Source: Xanthomonas campestris pv. phormiicola (GTDB lineage: Bacteria > Pseudomonadota > Gammaproteobacteria > Xanthomonadales > Xanthomonadaceae). Taken from it: a stretch of DNA of 64,000 nt. Position 1 is the stretch's first letter, and every line of letters begins with the position of its first letter. The notes under the pieces are model-generated. The model saw nothing but the letters and a program-made list of their open reading frames with translations. It did no database searches and was not told the origin of the DNA. Positions 29,871 to 38,999 of this stretch are shown here, in pieces. The DNA lies in the NCBI GenBank assembly GCA_025666215.1, contig CP102593.1, forward strand, positions 5,035,001-5,099,000. The letters are read 5' to 3'. Both the position numbers and the translations under genes were made by a program.

Positions 29871-30071
29871 GTGAAGCTACTGCCCGGCTGGGCCGAGACC
29901 GCCACCCGCGCCAACCCGATCTTCTATATGGTCAATGTCTTCCGCTACGGCCTGCTCTGCAGCAGCGACGTGCCGGTGTGGGTGGCCTGCGCGCTGATGC
30001 TGGGCTTCGTCGCGGTGCTCAGCGCGCTGGCGCTGTGGCTGCTGCGGCATGGGGTGGGGTTGCGCAGCTAG
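29871..30071 (+). pseudogene. Duplicated 3' fragment of the YadH-like permease
   Basis: These 201 bases match bases 29128-29328 at about 90 percent identity, in the same frame and ending at the equivalent stop. They encode the last 67 codons of the permease. There is no ribosome site or sensible start, so this is the relic of a tandem duplication that left the gene at 29331 between the two copies. Confidence 0.85.
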
Positions 30072-30189
30072 TTGAATGCCGCCCTCGCGCGTGGTGCAGC
30101 CAGGGTTGGGGCTTGCGCGCGGCATTGCTATCCTCGGCGCACAGGGGTTTTACCGGCCTGCTTGCAACGGGCCGCACGAGGAGCAAGGA

Positions 30190-30525
30190 ATGAACCGATA
30201 CACGGCAGTCATCGCGGCGGCACTGCTGGCGAGCGCCAGCGGCGGGGTTCACGCTCAGGACGCGGGCATCGTCAACTTCGGCAAGATCGTCGGCGGCAAT
30301 GTCGCCAATGGCAAGGCCTGCGGCGCAACGCAGGCGCAGGCCGATGCCTACAAGGCCAAGCAGAAGAAAACGATGCAGGGCCTCTATGCCCAGGCGGCGA
30401 ACTTCTCCGGCGACTTCGACAACGGCTACAAGCAGGGGCTGCAGAGCATGCAGAAGGTGCATGCCGACGGCACCTACAAGCCCGATGCCGAGCTTTGCAA
30501 GCAATTGCTGAACGACATGCGCTGA
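30190..30525 (+). CDS. Small exported hypothetical protein
   Basis: A 111-residue protein with a signal peptide (cleavage near VHAQD), mature helical part with two Cys (KACGAT and ELCKQL) that may pair. AAGGA precedes the ATG at 30190. I do not recognise it. It is 32 bases upstream of an OmpA-family lipoprotein gene and probably co-transcribed with it. Confidence 0.7.
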   Translation: MNRYTAVIAAALLASASGGVHAQDAGIVNFGKIVGGNVANGKACGATQAQADAYKAKQKKTMQGLYAQAANFSGDFDNGYKQGLQSMQKVHADGTYKPDAELCKQLLNDMR

Positions 30526-30557
30526 GCGCATCCCGTCCCCGCCCCCAGAGAATTCCG

Positions 30558-31592
30558 ATGACCGCGATTGTCCCCACGGCGCGCCGCGCCGTTCTCAGCG
30601 CCTGCCTGATCCTGATTGCCGCCACGGGCGGCTGCAAACGTTCCGAACCGCAGCCGGCGGCGCATGCCGAGCCCGAAGCGCAGCCCGCAACAGCGGCCGC
30701 AGCGCCTTCGGCGGCGCCAGCCGAGAGCGCACGCCGCTTCGACCCAGCCGCCTTGCCGATGTCCGACGCCCCGCTGGGCAGTTTCCCGTATCTCGGCCTT
30801 CCCGACGGCTACGTCACCAAGGATGCCCCTGTCCGCAACGACTTCGATCGCGCGCCGTTCTGGACCGGCGACCGGGTCGAATGGGTCGAAGGCAAGATCT
30901 ACGCGGCCGCGATCGGCACCGCCGACGGCAAGCCCTATTCCCCACTGGAACTGAGCCGCAACATCCAGGCCATGGTGGAAGCGCTGGGCGGCCAGCGCAT
31001 CGCCAGCGGCCAGTTGCCTGCCGAAGCGAGCAAGGCGATCGGCGACAGCAATGCGGCGGTGACCTACGTCGGCGGCATCGGCGACATCTACAACGAGCCG
31101 GCAGACACCTACGTCATCCACCGCGCGGATCGGAACATCTGGATCCACGTGTGCAGCGGCGGCGCCGGCGGCGGCTTGCTGATCGCCGAGACCAAGCCGT
31201 TCCAGGCCACCGCCAAGCTGCTGCCGGCCGACGCGCTGCAGCAGCAACTGGCATCCGCAGGCAAGGTCGCCATCCAGGTCAATTTCGCCTCCGATGCGGC
31301 GCAGATCCTGCCCGATTCCAAGCCGCAGTTGGAGCAGGTGCTGCAGCTGCTGCAGGCCGATCCGGCGCTGCGCCTGGCGATCAACGGGCATACCGACGAC
31401 AGCGGCGATGCCGCGCACAACAAGTCCCTGTCCGAATCCCGCGCCGCAGCCGTCGTCGCCTATCTGACCGGCGCCGGGATCGCCGCCGATCGCCTGCGCG
31501 CCGCCGGTTTCGGCCAGGAACAGCCGATCGCGCCGAATACTACGGAAGAAGGCAAGGCGCGCAATCGGCGGGTGGAGCTGGTCAAGGTATAG
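30558..31592 (+). CDS. OmpA-family peptidoglycan-binding lipoprotein
   Basis: A 344-residue protein: lipobox-like TGGC near Cys26, an Ala/Pro/Glu-rich linker (about 30-60), a middle domain (about 65-225), and an OmpA C-terminal domain from about 235 (NFASDAAQILPDS, INGHTDDSGDAAHNKSLSESRAAAV, NRRVELV) that binds peptidoglycan. The TDD/NxxLSxxRA motif is intact. It tethers the outer membrane to the cell wall. Confidence 0.85.
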   Translation: MTAIVPTARRAVLSACLILIAATGGCKRSEPQPAAHAEPEAQPATAAAAPSAAPAESARRFDPAALPMSDAPLGSFPYLGLPDGYVTKDAPVRNDFDRAPFWTGDRVEWVEGKIYAAAIGTADGKPYSPLELSRNIQAMVEALGGQRIASGQLPAEASKAIGDSNAAVTYVGGIGDIYNEPADTYVIHRADRNIWIHVCSGGAGGGLLIAETKPFQATAKLLPADALQQQLASAGKVAIQVNFASDAAQILPDSKPQLEQVLQLLQADPALRLAINGHTDDSGDAAHNKSLSESRAAAVVAYLTGAGIAADRLRAAGFGQEQPIAPNTTEEGKARNRRVELVKV

Positions 31593-32275
31593 CGGCCGGA
31601 TCGCGCAACACGTCGCCTTTCCGATCAAGCCGGCCCGCACTTGATGGGTCGCCGCAACACCGCGACTGTGCGTGGTAGTGCATGCTCAGGTTCGATAGCC
31701 GGTCAATTCGCCACGGGCGTTACGCGCCACCACGCCCCAGGCGAGTACCGACAGCGACACGATCGCTACTGGCAAGACTCCGCCGCCATGGCTACCACGT
31801 GCGTCGGAGTCCGCGCCAGGTTTTCCATTTCAGAGTGCCGGACTGGTGACGTCAGCGTACATGCGGAGTCCGCCTATTCAGCCAGGGTGGGCGTCAACTA
31901 TTTGACCTGACCGAATGGAAAATGCGCCTGCACTGGCAGACGCAGCCAGCATTCGGATGGATATCGCTCCAATACTTTGAGCATCAGTGCAAAGTGAATC
32001 TATTTATGAAATGACGCGTCCAAAGTTTGACCGAATTACGGGATAAGCATTCCACTTCCCGCCAAAACATTAACGCAACATTTCTTGTAACGGCAATATG
32101 TTGACGCTAAAGTGGCCATGTCCGAGATACATTGCCATCGATTGTCAGATGCGGACCAAGGATTAGTTTCATATCTGTGCACGTTTTCACTTATGCAACC
32201 CACACGCCTACACGCGCCGCGCGGACGTAAGTGTGCTGCCGGTCCAGTGGGCGCCAGAGCCAAGGAGAGGATTCA
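31593..32275. other. Intergenic region upstream of the Tad operon
   Basis: About 680 bases with no supportable gene, more AT-rich from about 31900 on. Two similar TTGACC-GA motifs (about 31901 and 32025) and a CAACAT-N16-ATGTTG inverted repeat (about 32073-32103) stand out. A TTGACG at 32101 could be a -35 element but its -10 is poor. The promoter of the pilin gene must lie here. Confidence 0.4.
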
Positions 32276-32548
32276 ATGAACAATCAACGCAGGCAGATTC
32301 GTTTCGGCCGTAAGCAGCTCGGCCAGGGCATGACCGAATACATCATCATCACCGCACTGATCGCGATCGCGGCGATCGCCGCCGTCACGTTCTTCGGTGG
32401 CACCGTGCGCAGCCAAGTCGCGGGTATGTCCAAGGAACTGTCGGGCCAGAGCGCCACGCAGTCGATCAACCGCGCCAAGAACCAGTCCAACAGCGCGCAG
32501 ACCGAGGCCGACAAGACCAAGGGCATGGACGCTTACAACAACAAGTAA
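32276..32548 (+). CDS. flp: Flp-type major pilin (type IVb)
   Basis: A 90-residue prepilin: basic leader ending in LG, then QGMTEYIIITALIAIAAIA. Cleavage after that Gly would put Glu at position 5 and Tyr at 6 as in the Flp EY motif, followed by the hydrophobic assembly helix. AAGGAGAGG precedes the ATG. It is the first gene of the Tad cluster and, with the stem-loop that follows, is probably expressed at a higher level than downstream genes. Confidence 0.92.
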   Translation: MNNQRRQIRFGRKQLGQGMTEYIIITALIAIAAIAAVTFFGGTVRSQVAGMSKELSGQSATQSINRAKNQSNSAQTEADKTKGMDAYNNK

Positions 32549-32576
32549 TCGAACTTGTTGCGGTAACCGACCCAGG

Positions 32577-32605
32577 TACCTGGGCAGCGTTTCGCTGCCC
32601 AGGTA
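32577..32605 (+). terminator. Stem-loop after the pilin gene
   Basis: A perfect 13-base stem (TACCTGGGCAGCG / CGCTGCCCAGGTA) with a TTT loop lies 28 bases after the pilin stop. No T-run follows, so it may act as a partial terminator or as a 3' stabiliser that sets the ratio of pilin to assembly proteins. Confidence 0.7.
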
Positions 32606-32672
32606 TCCCCAATTATCTTCCGACGTGCCGATGACGACGCTGTAGGGAGTGCATTCGGCAAAGGAATTGCAG

Positions 32673-34205
32673 ATGCGTGCAGCGTTCGCAATCGCGAAGT
32701 CGCGCGTGCCGCCCCGTTTCGACGGCAAGCGCGTCATGGCCGGACAAGCCATGGTGCTTGGTCTGGTGCTGATCCTGGTGTTGTGCGTCGGCGCGATCGT
32801 GCTGTTCGACAGCGGTCAGGCGGTCAACAAGAAGGTCGAACTCACCAATGCGGCCGATGCCGCCGCGTACAGCGTCGCGGTGCAGCAGGCGCGCGCGCTC
32901 AATTTCGCGGCATATATGAATCGCGGCCGCGTGGCCAATGAAGTGGCGATCGCGCAGGCGATCAGCCTGTATTCGTGGATGAACCAGCTTTACATGACGA
33001 CCATCACCATGCGCATCACGATGGATGCGCTGTCGGCCATTCCCTATGTCGGGCCGATTTTCAAAGCCATCGGCGCCGCATTCAAAGTGGCAGAAAATAT
33101 ATTGAAAGGCGTACGCAAGGAATACAACCCGGCCGCACAGTTGATCGTCACCGCGCTGGACGAACTCAATGGCATCTTCGCCACCGCTGCCACCGCGGTC
33201 ATCGAAGGCGTCTCGCGAGTGGACGGGATGCTGGTCGCGAAAGATGTGCTGCAACGAAATTCGGCCAATGCCAAGATCGGAGCGGTTGGGTTGGGCGTGC
33301 TCGGCGAACAGTTGCTGACCTCGGAAAACAGATTCCTCGATACCCACCGTATCCCGCGCACTGCCGGCGCTGGCAGCGCGGCGCAGCGCGCCGGTGCGGA
33401 CCGCTTTCGCAATGTTGTAATGCAGTCGCGAGACGGCTTCAGCAAGGATCGCGGCGACAGCTTCGGGATCGGGCTGATCGGCTTCGAGAGCACCGGCGGC
33501 ACTGACATGGTCGATTACAACCGTTGGGCGGCGCTGGACACCATGTCGCTGGATGTCAAGATTTGGCCGATTGTGGACATCGACCTGCCGCTGGGCTGGG
33601 GCGGTGCCCAAGCTGTGGACCGCTACAAGAACCAGCGTTTCCTCAACGGCTTCGGCAACGGCCAGGGCTGGTATTCGGACTGGGACAAGCGTCGCTACCG
33701 CCCGTATGGCGACAGCCTGCGCAAGAACGGGTTGGTGGCACGCATGGTCGAGCGCGACGCTAACGTCATGTTCGATGGCGGCCAACACAAGAAGGCCTTC
33801 TTCACCGGCTACAACGGTCTGCGCGACTACCACGACGTCAAGAAGAACAAGGCGATGCGGCCGTATGCGAGCAGCGGTAGCGAGATCTTCGACGACAACG
33901 CCGGGCCGGTGTTCACCGTCTATGCCGAGACCGACATGCGCAACGCGCGCACCAGCTCTTCCATCGACGGCATCGGCGGACCGGCCGGCTCGCCGATGGC
34001 GACCGAGGACAAGGCGCAGAACGGCAAGCTGTCGGCGCTGTCCTCGGCGCAGGTCTACTTCAACCGGCCGCCGAACTACGCGCTGTTCCGCCGTGGCGAC
34101 AACAAGGTGGAATCCGGCAATCTGTTCAGCCCGTACTGGCAGGCGCGCCTGGTCGATACGCCCAACAGCATCAAGGTCCTGGTGGCGGGAGTCGGCGGAA
34201 TATGA
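32673..34205 (+). CDS. TadG-like pilus assembly protein
   Basis: A 510-residue protein. An N-terminal membrane helix (about 25-48: QAMVLGLVLILVLCVGAIV) is followed by VELTNAADAAAYSVAVQQARALNFAAYMNRGRVANEVA, split here for length, typical of the TadE/TadG-like (Flp pilus-assembly) N-terminus. The large remainder is extracytoplasmic and unlike known domains. ATG 32673 is chosen for the AAGGA seven bases before it. It overlaps the next gene by ATGA. Confidence 0.8.
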   Translation: MRAAFAIAKSRVPPRFDGKRVMAGQAMVLGLVLILVLCVGAIVLFDSGQAVNKKVELTNAADAAAYSVAVQQARALNFAAYMNRGRVANEVAIAQAISLYSWMNQLYMTTITMRITMDALSAIPYVGPIFKAIGAAFKVAENILKGVRKEYNPAAQLIVTALDELNGIFATAATAVIEGVSRVDGMLVAKDVLQRNSANAKIGAVGLGVLGEQLLTSENRFLDTHRIPRTAGAGSAAQRAGADRFRNVVMQSRDGFSKDRGDSFGIGLIGFESTGGTDMVDYNRWAALDTMSLDVKIWPIVDIDLPLGWGGAQAVDRYKNQRFLNGFGNGQGWYSDWDKRRYRPYGDSLRKNGLVARMVERDANVMFDGGQHKKAFFTGYNGLRDYHDVKKNKAMRPYASSGSEIFDDNAGPVFTVYAETDMRNARTSSSIDGIGGPAGSPMATEDKAQNGKLSALSSAQVYFNRPPNYALFRRGDNKVESGNLFSPYWQARLVDTPNSIKVLVAGVGGI

Positions 34206-34999
34206 GCCGTAGTGCGACACGTTTTTGCAATGCACTGTTGCCTGCTGCGCTTGCATTGTGGCTGTGCGGGTGCAGCGCGACGGCCGAAGGCAACGGCGCT
34301 GCGGAGGATACCCGCAGCTCGATGCCGCCCATCCATGTCAGACAGACTGTGGAGCTGACCCACAACGGCGTCAACGAAGCGCGCGACAACTACCTCGGCG
34401 CGATCCGCGACTGCCAGGCAGGGGGACTGCAGAGCCGTCCGCTGCGCGAAGAAGAGGTCGCCCTGCTGGGAACCACCCGCTACGAACTGTGGTTCGATCG
34501 CGACACCGAAGTCGTGCGCCAGACCAGCTGGGAAGTGGCCAACGACGGTGCCGGCGGCAGCTGCCTGTTCCGGCTAGACACCACCGGATCCCAGGAAACC
34601 ACCACGGCGAAGCGTTACCAGCAGGTCGACCTAGCCACCGGCGAACACAGTGACGACGCGGCGCCCGACGATGCGTTGGCGCGCTACCCGGCGGAGAAGA
34701 GCGAGGCGATCGCGCTCGCCGGATTCAGTGGACCGACGCAACGCACCGTCGCCGGCCAGCCGTGCAACGAGTGGGTCAAGCCTTCTGGCCTGCGCCAGTG
34801 CGTGTGGTCGGGCGGCGCCAAGTGGGGCTTCACGCCAGAACCCTTGAACGAATACCGCCCCAATCGCGGCTTCATCGTGCTCGAGCAGACGCCCGGCAGC
34901 GACCCGGACTACACGGTCACCACCCAGGTCATCAGCGTCGGCAAGCCGTTCGATCGGGCCGCGCTGGAAGCCCCGCGCGCGCGCGGAAAGATCAACTAG
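34202..34999 (+). CDS. Tad-cluster lipoprotein
   Basis: A 265-residue protein with a lipobox-type signal peptide (WLCGCSATAE, Cys24). The mature part has two or more Cys pairs and no family that I recognise. It is translationally coupled to the TadG-like gene (ATGA overlap), which suggests an accessory role in the outer-membrane part of the Flp pilus machine. Confidence 0.7.
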   Translation: MSRSATRFCNALLPAALALWLCGCSATAEGNGAAEDTRSSMPPIHVRQTVELTHNGVNEARDNYLGAIRDCQAGGLQSRPLREEEVALLGTTRYELWFDRDTEVVRQTSWEVANDGAGGSCLFRLDTTGSQETTTAKRYQQVDLATGEHSDDAAPDDALARYPAEKSEAIALAGFSGPTQRTVAGQPCNEWVKPSGLRQCVWSGGAKWGFTPEPLNEYRPNRGFIVLEQTPGSDPDYTVTTQVISVGKPFDRAALEAPRARGKIN

Positions 35000-35018
35000 C
35001 GAGTTGCAAGGAGCGAGC

Positions 35019-35840
35019 ATGCGCCAGCGACGACAACCACGCCTGCGCGGACGCCAGGACGGCCAGAGCCTCACCGAAGCGGCGGTGCTATGCGTCGTGC
35101 TGGTGCCGCTGTTTCTGCTGATCCCGATCATGGGCAAGTACATCCACCTGCGCCAGACCACGCAGCAGGCTGCGCGCGCTGCGGCCTGGGAAGCGACCGT
35201 GGCCAAGGACTACACGCTCCCGGCGACCGCGCGCATGCGCGACCTGACCGTGGATCGCCATTTCGGCAAGGCCGATGCGCAGATCGTCAGCCGCGCCAGT
35301 ACCGGCAATGCCCGCGACCGCGTCGAGAACCCGCTGCTCAATACGTTCTCCAACCAGACGCTGGTCGAGCGCGGCGACATCCGCGTGGATGCGTACAAGA
35401 ACGAGCGCTCTTCCGGCATTCTCGACCGCATCGGCGGGCTGCTCAGCAAGATCCCCGGCAATTTCCCGCCGAACGACAAGGGCCTGGTCACCTCCAACCT
35501 CAGCGTCAGCGTGCAGGACCTGAAGCTCGCCAATGGCGGCGCGGCATCGTTCCTGGAACCGTTCGACCAACTGGGCCTGCGCATGCAGGCCAGCAACACG
35601 CTGCTGGCCGATCCGTGGAATGCCGCCGGACCTGGTAGCGGCAACAACCCGGCCAAGCGCTCTGTCGTCGGCCAGGTACGCACACTGGTGCCGGCTTCGC
35701 ACCTGAGCGATGCAGCCAAGATGTTCGACGGCCTGAGCATCATTCCCATCGTCGGCACCATCAGCAGGTTCGATCCGGGCTATATCGCGCCGGACGTGGT
35801 CCCGGTCGACAAGCTGGAACCGTATGCCAAGGCACGTTGA
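35019..35840 (+). CDS. TadE-like pseudopilin
   Basis: A 273-residue protein with a TadE-type start: GRQDGQSLTEAAVLCVVLVPLFLLIPIMGKY, in which Gly-Gln-Ser-Leu-Thr-Glu resembles a prepilin site with Glu at +5, followed by a hydrophobic helix. The rest is extracytoplasmic. AAGGAGCG precedes ATG 35019. It overlaps the next gene by 17 bases. Confidence 0.75.
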   Translation: MRQRRQPRLRGRQDGQSLTEAAVLCVVLVPLFLLIPIMGKYIHLRQTTQQAARAAAWEATVAKDYTLPATARMRDLTVDRHFGKADAQIVSRASTGNARDRVENPLLNTFSNQTLVERGDIRVDAYKNERSSGILDRIGGLLSKIPGNFPPNDKGLVTSNLSVSVQDLKLANGGAASFLEPFDQLGLRMQASNTLLADPWNAAGPGSGNNPAKRSVVGQVRTLVPASHLSDAAKMFDGLSIIPIVGTISRFDPGYIAPDVVPVDKLEPYAKAR

Positions 35841-36495
35841 CCGCAGCCTGTTGTTGGCGCTGGCGCTGCTGGCGCCGGCGCTGGCATGCGCCGCCGACTG
35901 GCCCGACGTGCCCGAACCCGAAGGCGCCAAGGGCGAGTGGGTATCCAAGCACATGATCTACAACGGCCTGCACATGCGCTCCTCGCGCTACACCGCGAAC
36001 GAGTCGCCGCAGCAACTGGTGGCGTTCTACTGGAAGCAGTGGCCCGGCCAGGTGGTGGTCAACGAGGTCGGCAGCAAGACCATCGTCGGCCATGCCGAGG
36101 GCGAGCACTACGTCACTATCGAGATCACCGGCGCCGGCGCCGGCAGCGAGGCCCAGGTCGGCATCGTGCGCCTGCTCAAGGAGAAGCCGCGCAAGGCGCC
36201 CGGCGCGGATTTCCTGAAGCCTTCCGGCACCACGGTGGTCAACGACATCGAGTACCTGGACAACCCCGGGCGCACGCTGGCCCTGGAAAGCCCGCTCTCG
36301 CCGTACCAGGGCGATGCGTTCTATCGCAATCGGCTGCCGGCCGAAGGCTGGACCCAGCAGTCCTCAGCCACCGCCTGCTCGATGATTTCCAACAGCTGCG
36401 TCAGCAGCTACAGCAAGGGCAAGCAGCAGATGACCCTCACTTTCAACCGCCGCGAGAAGGGAACTTCCATCGTGGTCAACCAGCTCCAGCAATGA
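35824..36495 (+). CDS. Exported hypothetical protein in Tad cluster
   Basis: A 223-residue protein with a signal peptide (LLLALALLAPALACAADW), mature part about 200 residues with two Cys near the C-terminus (ATACSMISNSCVSS). I do not recognise a domain. The overlap with both neighbours (17 bases upstream, ATGA downstream) ties it to pilus assembly. Confidence 0.7.
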   Translation: MPRHVDRSLLLALALLAPALACAADWPDVPEPEGAKGEWVSKHMIYNGLHMRSSRYTANESPQQLVAFYWKQWPGQVVVNEVGSKTIVGHAEGEHYVTIEITGAGAGSEAQVGIVRLLKEKPRKAPGADFLKPSGTTVVNDIEYLDNPGRTLALESPLSPYQGDAFYRNRLPAEGWTQQSSATACSMISNSCVSSYSKGKQQMTLTFNRREKGTSIVVNQLQQ

Positions 36496-36692
36496 GGATG
36501 AACGCCTTGAGACCTGTTTCCCTGTCGTCCGTCCGGCACCAACGCGGCGCGGCCCTGATCGAGTACAGCATCGTCACGCTGTTGGCGGTGACCGTGCTGG
36601 TGGCCCAGCCCAATATCGTCCTGGAGTTGGTCGAGTCGCTGCGCAAGGCCTATTCCAGCTTCACCTACGCGCTGTCGCTGGGGTGGCTATGA
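36492..36692 (+). CDS. Second Flp-like pilin/pseudopilin
   Basis: A 66-residue protein. After a basic leader (VRHQRG) it reads AALIEYSIVTLLAVTVLV, with Glu at position 5 after the Gly and Tyr at 6, so it carries the same prepilin signature as the major pilin but a shorter tail. It is probably a minor pilin. It overlaps the previous and next genes by ATGA-type overlaps. Confidence 0.8.
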   Translation: MRMNALRPVSLSSVRHQRGAALIEYSIVTLLAVTVLVAQPNIVLELVESLRKAYSSFTYALSLGWL

Positions 36693-37471
36693 AAGCGGCC
36701 GGGTTCAAGCCGAACCGCAATCTGCTGTTCATTGTGGTCGCACTGGGCCTGGGCGTGCTGGCCGCGTTCGTCGCGGTGCGCTATGTGCAGGGCGCGGTCG
36801 CCGCACGCACCGCCAAGGTTGGCGAAACGGTGACAGTGGCGGTTCCCAAGTCCGACATGGAACCGGGTACGGTGGTCACCACATCGGATCTGGCGGTGCG
36901 CGAGGTTCCGGCCGACCTGCAGCCGGCGGATGCGGTGACCCCTGAAAACGTGGACCAGTTCAGCGGGCGCGTCCTGCGGGCGCCGGTGCGCCAGGGCGCG
37001 CCGCTTGGCGCCAGCGCGCTGGTGCCGCTGTACGACCAGTTCTCGCGGGTGATCAAGCCGGGCAACGTCGGCTACACCTTGCCGGTGGACGAGACAAATT
37101 CGATCTCGGGGATGATCGCCCCCGGCGACCATGTCGACATCCTGCTGACCGTGGAGCAGGAAAACGCGGGGTCGCGCGTCATCCCGCTGCTGGAGAACAT
37201 CAACGTGCTGGCCACTGGCAATCGCGTCGGCGACACGCCGGTGCAGGAAGACCAGCAAGGGTTTTCCAACATCACCCTGGAACTGAATCCGCAGCAGGCC
37301 GAGCGGCTGACCGTGGCGGCCAAGGCCGGAGCGATGCGGGTCATGTTGCGCCAGGTCGAAGACCGCAATCCGTTCGGCCTCAATGGCATGACCCAAAAGG
37401 AACTGCTCGGCACCGCCAAGGCGGGCGGCGGCGGCAGTGGTGTCGAATTCATCATCGGAGGCAAGGGCTGA
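36689..37471 (+). CDS. cpaB: Flp pilus assembly protein CpaB
   Basis: A 260-residue protein: one membrane helix (about 11-33), SAF domain (about 47-105: VPKSDMEPGTVVTTSDLAVREVP) and RcpC/CpaB C-terminal region (VGYTLPVDETNSISGMIAPGDHVDILL). CpaB/RcpC sits in the periplasm near the secretin. It ends three bases before the secretin gene. Confidence 0.92.
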   Translation: MKAAGFKPNRNLLFIVVALGLGVLAAFVAVRYVQGAVAARTAKVGETVTVAVPKSDMEPGTVVTTSDLAVREVPADLQPADAVTPENVDQFSGRVLRAPVRQGAPLGASALVPLYDQFSRVIKPGNVGYTLPVDETNSISGMIAPGDHVDILLTVEQENAGSRVIPLLENINVLATGNRVGDTPVQEDQQGFSNITLELNPQQAERLTVAAKAGAMRVMLRQVEDRNPFGLNGMTQKELLGTAKAGGGGSGVEFIIGGKG

Positions 37472-37474
37472 CGC

Positions 37475-38965
37475 ATGCGCAGGACTACATGGAGTGTTTC
37501 GTTCCTTCCCATGCTCGCCGCGGCGACCATGACCGTGACCGGCTACGCGCAGACACAGCAGCAGACCGGGCTGGTTCCGCTGCCGGTCCAGGTCGCGCCC
37601 GAACCCAGGACCCAAGCCCCGCAGCCGGCCACCGGCAACCAGGCACCGGTGCCGATGGGTAGCAGCGGCTTCCCGGAACCGGTTCCGGATCCGGCGTATC
37701 GCCGCGCCGCCGGCAGCGCGGTGGTCACGCCGTTGCCCGAGCGCGCGCGCATCTATGCCGGCCAGGCCGCCGTGCACAGCCTGCCGCAGGCACTCAAGCG
37801 CGTGGCCGTCGGCAACGGCGAGCTGGTCCAGGTGACCAATATCGGCAAGCGCGAGCTGGTCATCATCGGCCAGAAGCCGGGCGCGACCAGCGTGCATCTG
37901 TGGCTGCAGGACGGGCGCCAGATCGACGTGCCGGTGGAAGTGATGGAAGGCAACGCGCCTGCGACGGTGGAGACGGTGCGCACCCTGCTCGCCGACGTGC
38001 CCAACCTGGGCGTGCATGCGGTGGCCGACCGCGTGGTGATCACCGGCCAAGACATCAACCCCGGCGTAGCCAAGCGTATCGAGGCGCTGCAGAAGCTGTA
38101 TCCGAGCCTGCTCGACTTCACCTCCGCCGACCCGGTCGGGATGCGTCCGATGGTGCTGATGGATGTGAAGATCATGGAGTTCGACAGCAATGCGCTGGAA
38201 GAACTCGGCATTCAGTGGGACAACGTGATCCAGGGGCCGGTGGGCGGGTTGCTGAAAGACTTCACCACCAATGACTACTACCGGATCAACCCGCAAGGCA
38301 GCCCAGCTGCCGGCGCGGTCCTGCCCAATCGCGTGCCAGGCACCCAGGCCTTCTTCGGTATCGCCACCCAGATCGGCTCGGCGATCAATCTGCTGATGAA
38401 CAAGGGCAAGGCGTTCCTGCTGGCCTCGCCGCAACTGAGCGCGCGCAGCGGCGGCCAGGCCAAGTTCCTGGTCGGCGGCGAGGTGCCGATTCCGATCCCA
38501 CAGGGCTTCGGCCAAGTCACCGTGGATTTCAAGGAGTACGGCATCAAGCTCGATATCGAGCCGCTGGTCAACGGCAACCAGGAAATCTCCACCCGCCTGC
38601 TGGCCGAGGTGAGCCGCATCGACCCGACCGTCACCGTGCAGGGCGTGCCCGGCTTCACCACCCGGCGTACCGAGTCCGAGTTGAACGTGCGGGCCGGCGA
38701 AACCATCGTCATCTCCGGCCTGATCGATTCCAGCGCGCAGCAGGACGCGAAGAAGTTCCCGCTACTGGGCGAGATCCCGATCCTGGGCAAGCTGTTCCGC
38801 TCCGACGGCTTTCGCGGCAACCGCACCGAGCTGGTGATGTTCGTGACCCCGCGCATCATCACCCCCGATTCGCAGGAAAACCTCGACGGCCTCGAGCGCG
38901 CGCGCAAGATCCAGGAGCGCGGCCAAGAAACCATGCCCAAACGCAGCAAGGAATACGTCCAGTAG
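37475..38965 (+). CDS. cpaC: Flp pilus secretin CpaC/RcpA
   Basis: A 496-residue outer-membrane channel subunit. Signal peptide (end near GYAQ), Pro/Gln-rich start, N-terminal pilus-secretin domain (about 85-165), and the C-terminal secretin domain with LLASPQLSARSGGQAKFLVGGE, split at the conserved Gly, and the closing VPLLG-like FPLLGEIPILGKLF. It forms the pilus exit pore. Confidence 0.92.
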   Translation: MRRTTWSVSFLPMLAAATMTVTGYAQTQQQTGLVPLPVQVAPEPRTQAPQPATGNQAPVPMGSSGFPEPVPDPAYRRAAGSAVVTPLPERARIYAGQAAVHSLPQALKRVAVGNGELVQVTNIGKRELVIIGQKPGATSVHLWLQDGRQIDVPVEVMEGNAPATVETVRTLLADVPNLGVHAVADRVVITGQDINPGVAKRIEALQKLYPSLLDFTSADPVGMRPMVLMDVKIMEFDSNALEELGIQWDNVIQGPVGGLLKDFTTNDYYRINPQGSPAAGAVLPNRVPGTQAFFGIATQIGSAINLLMNKGKAFLLASPQLSARSGGQAKFLVGGEVPIPIPQGFGQVTVDFKEYGIKLDIEPLVNGNQEISTRLLAEVSRIDPTVTVQGVPGFTTRRTESELNVRAGETIVISGLIDSSAQQDAKKFPLLGEIPILGKLFRSDGFRGNRTELVMFVTPRIITPDSQENLDGLERARKIQERGQETMPKRSKEYVQ

Positions 38966-38999
38966 TCCGCCTTCCCCCGCTCTCCGTAGATACGACGCC

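Noticed and set aside
31641..31910. Short plus-strand frame before the Tad operon
   Set aside because: No ribosome site and no conserved-looking sequence; probably noncoding upstream DNA.
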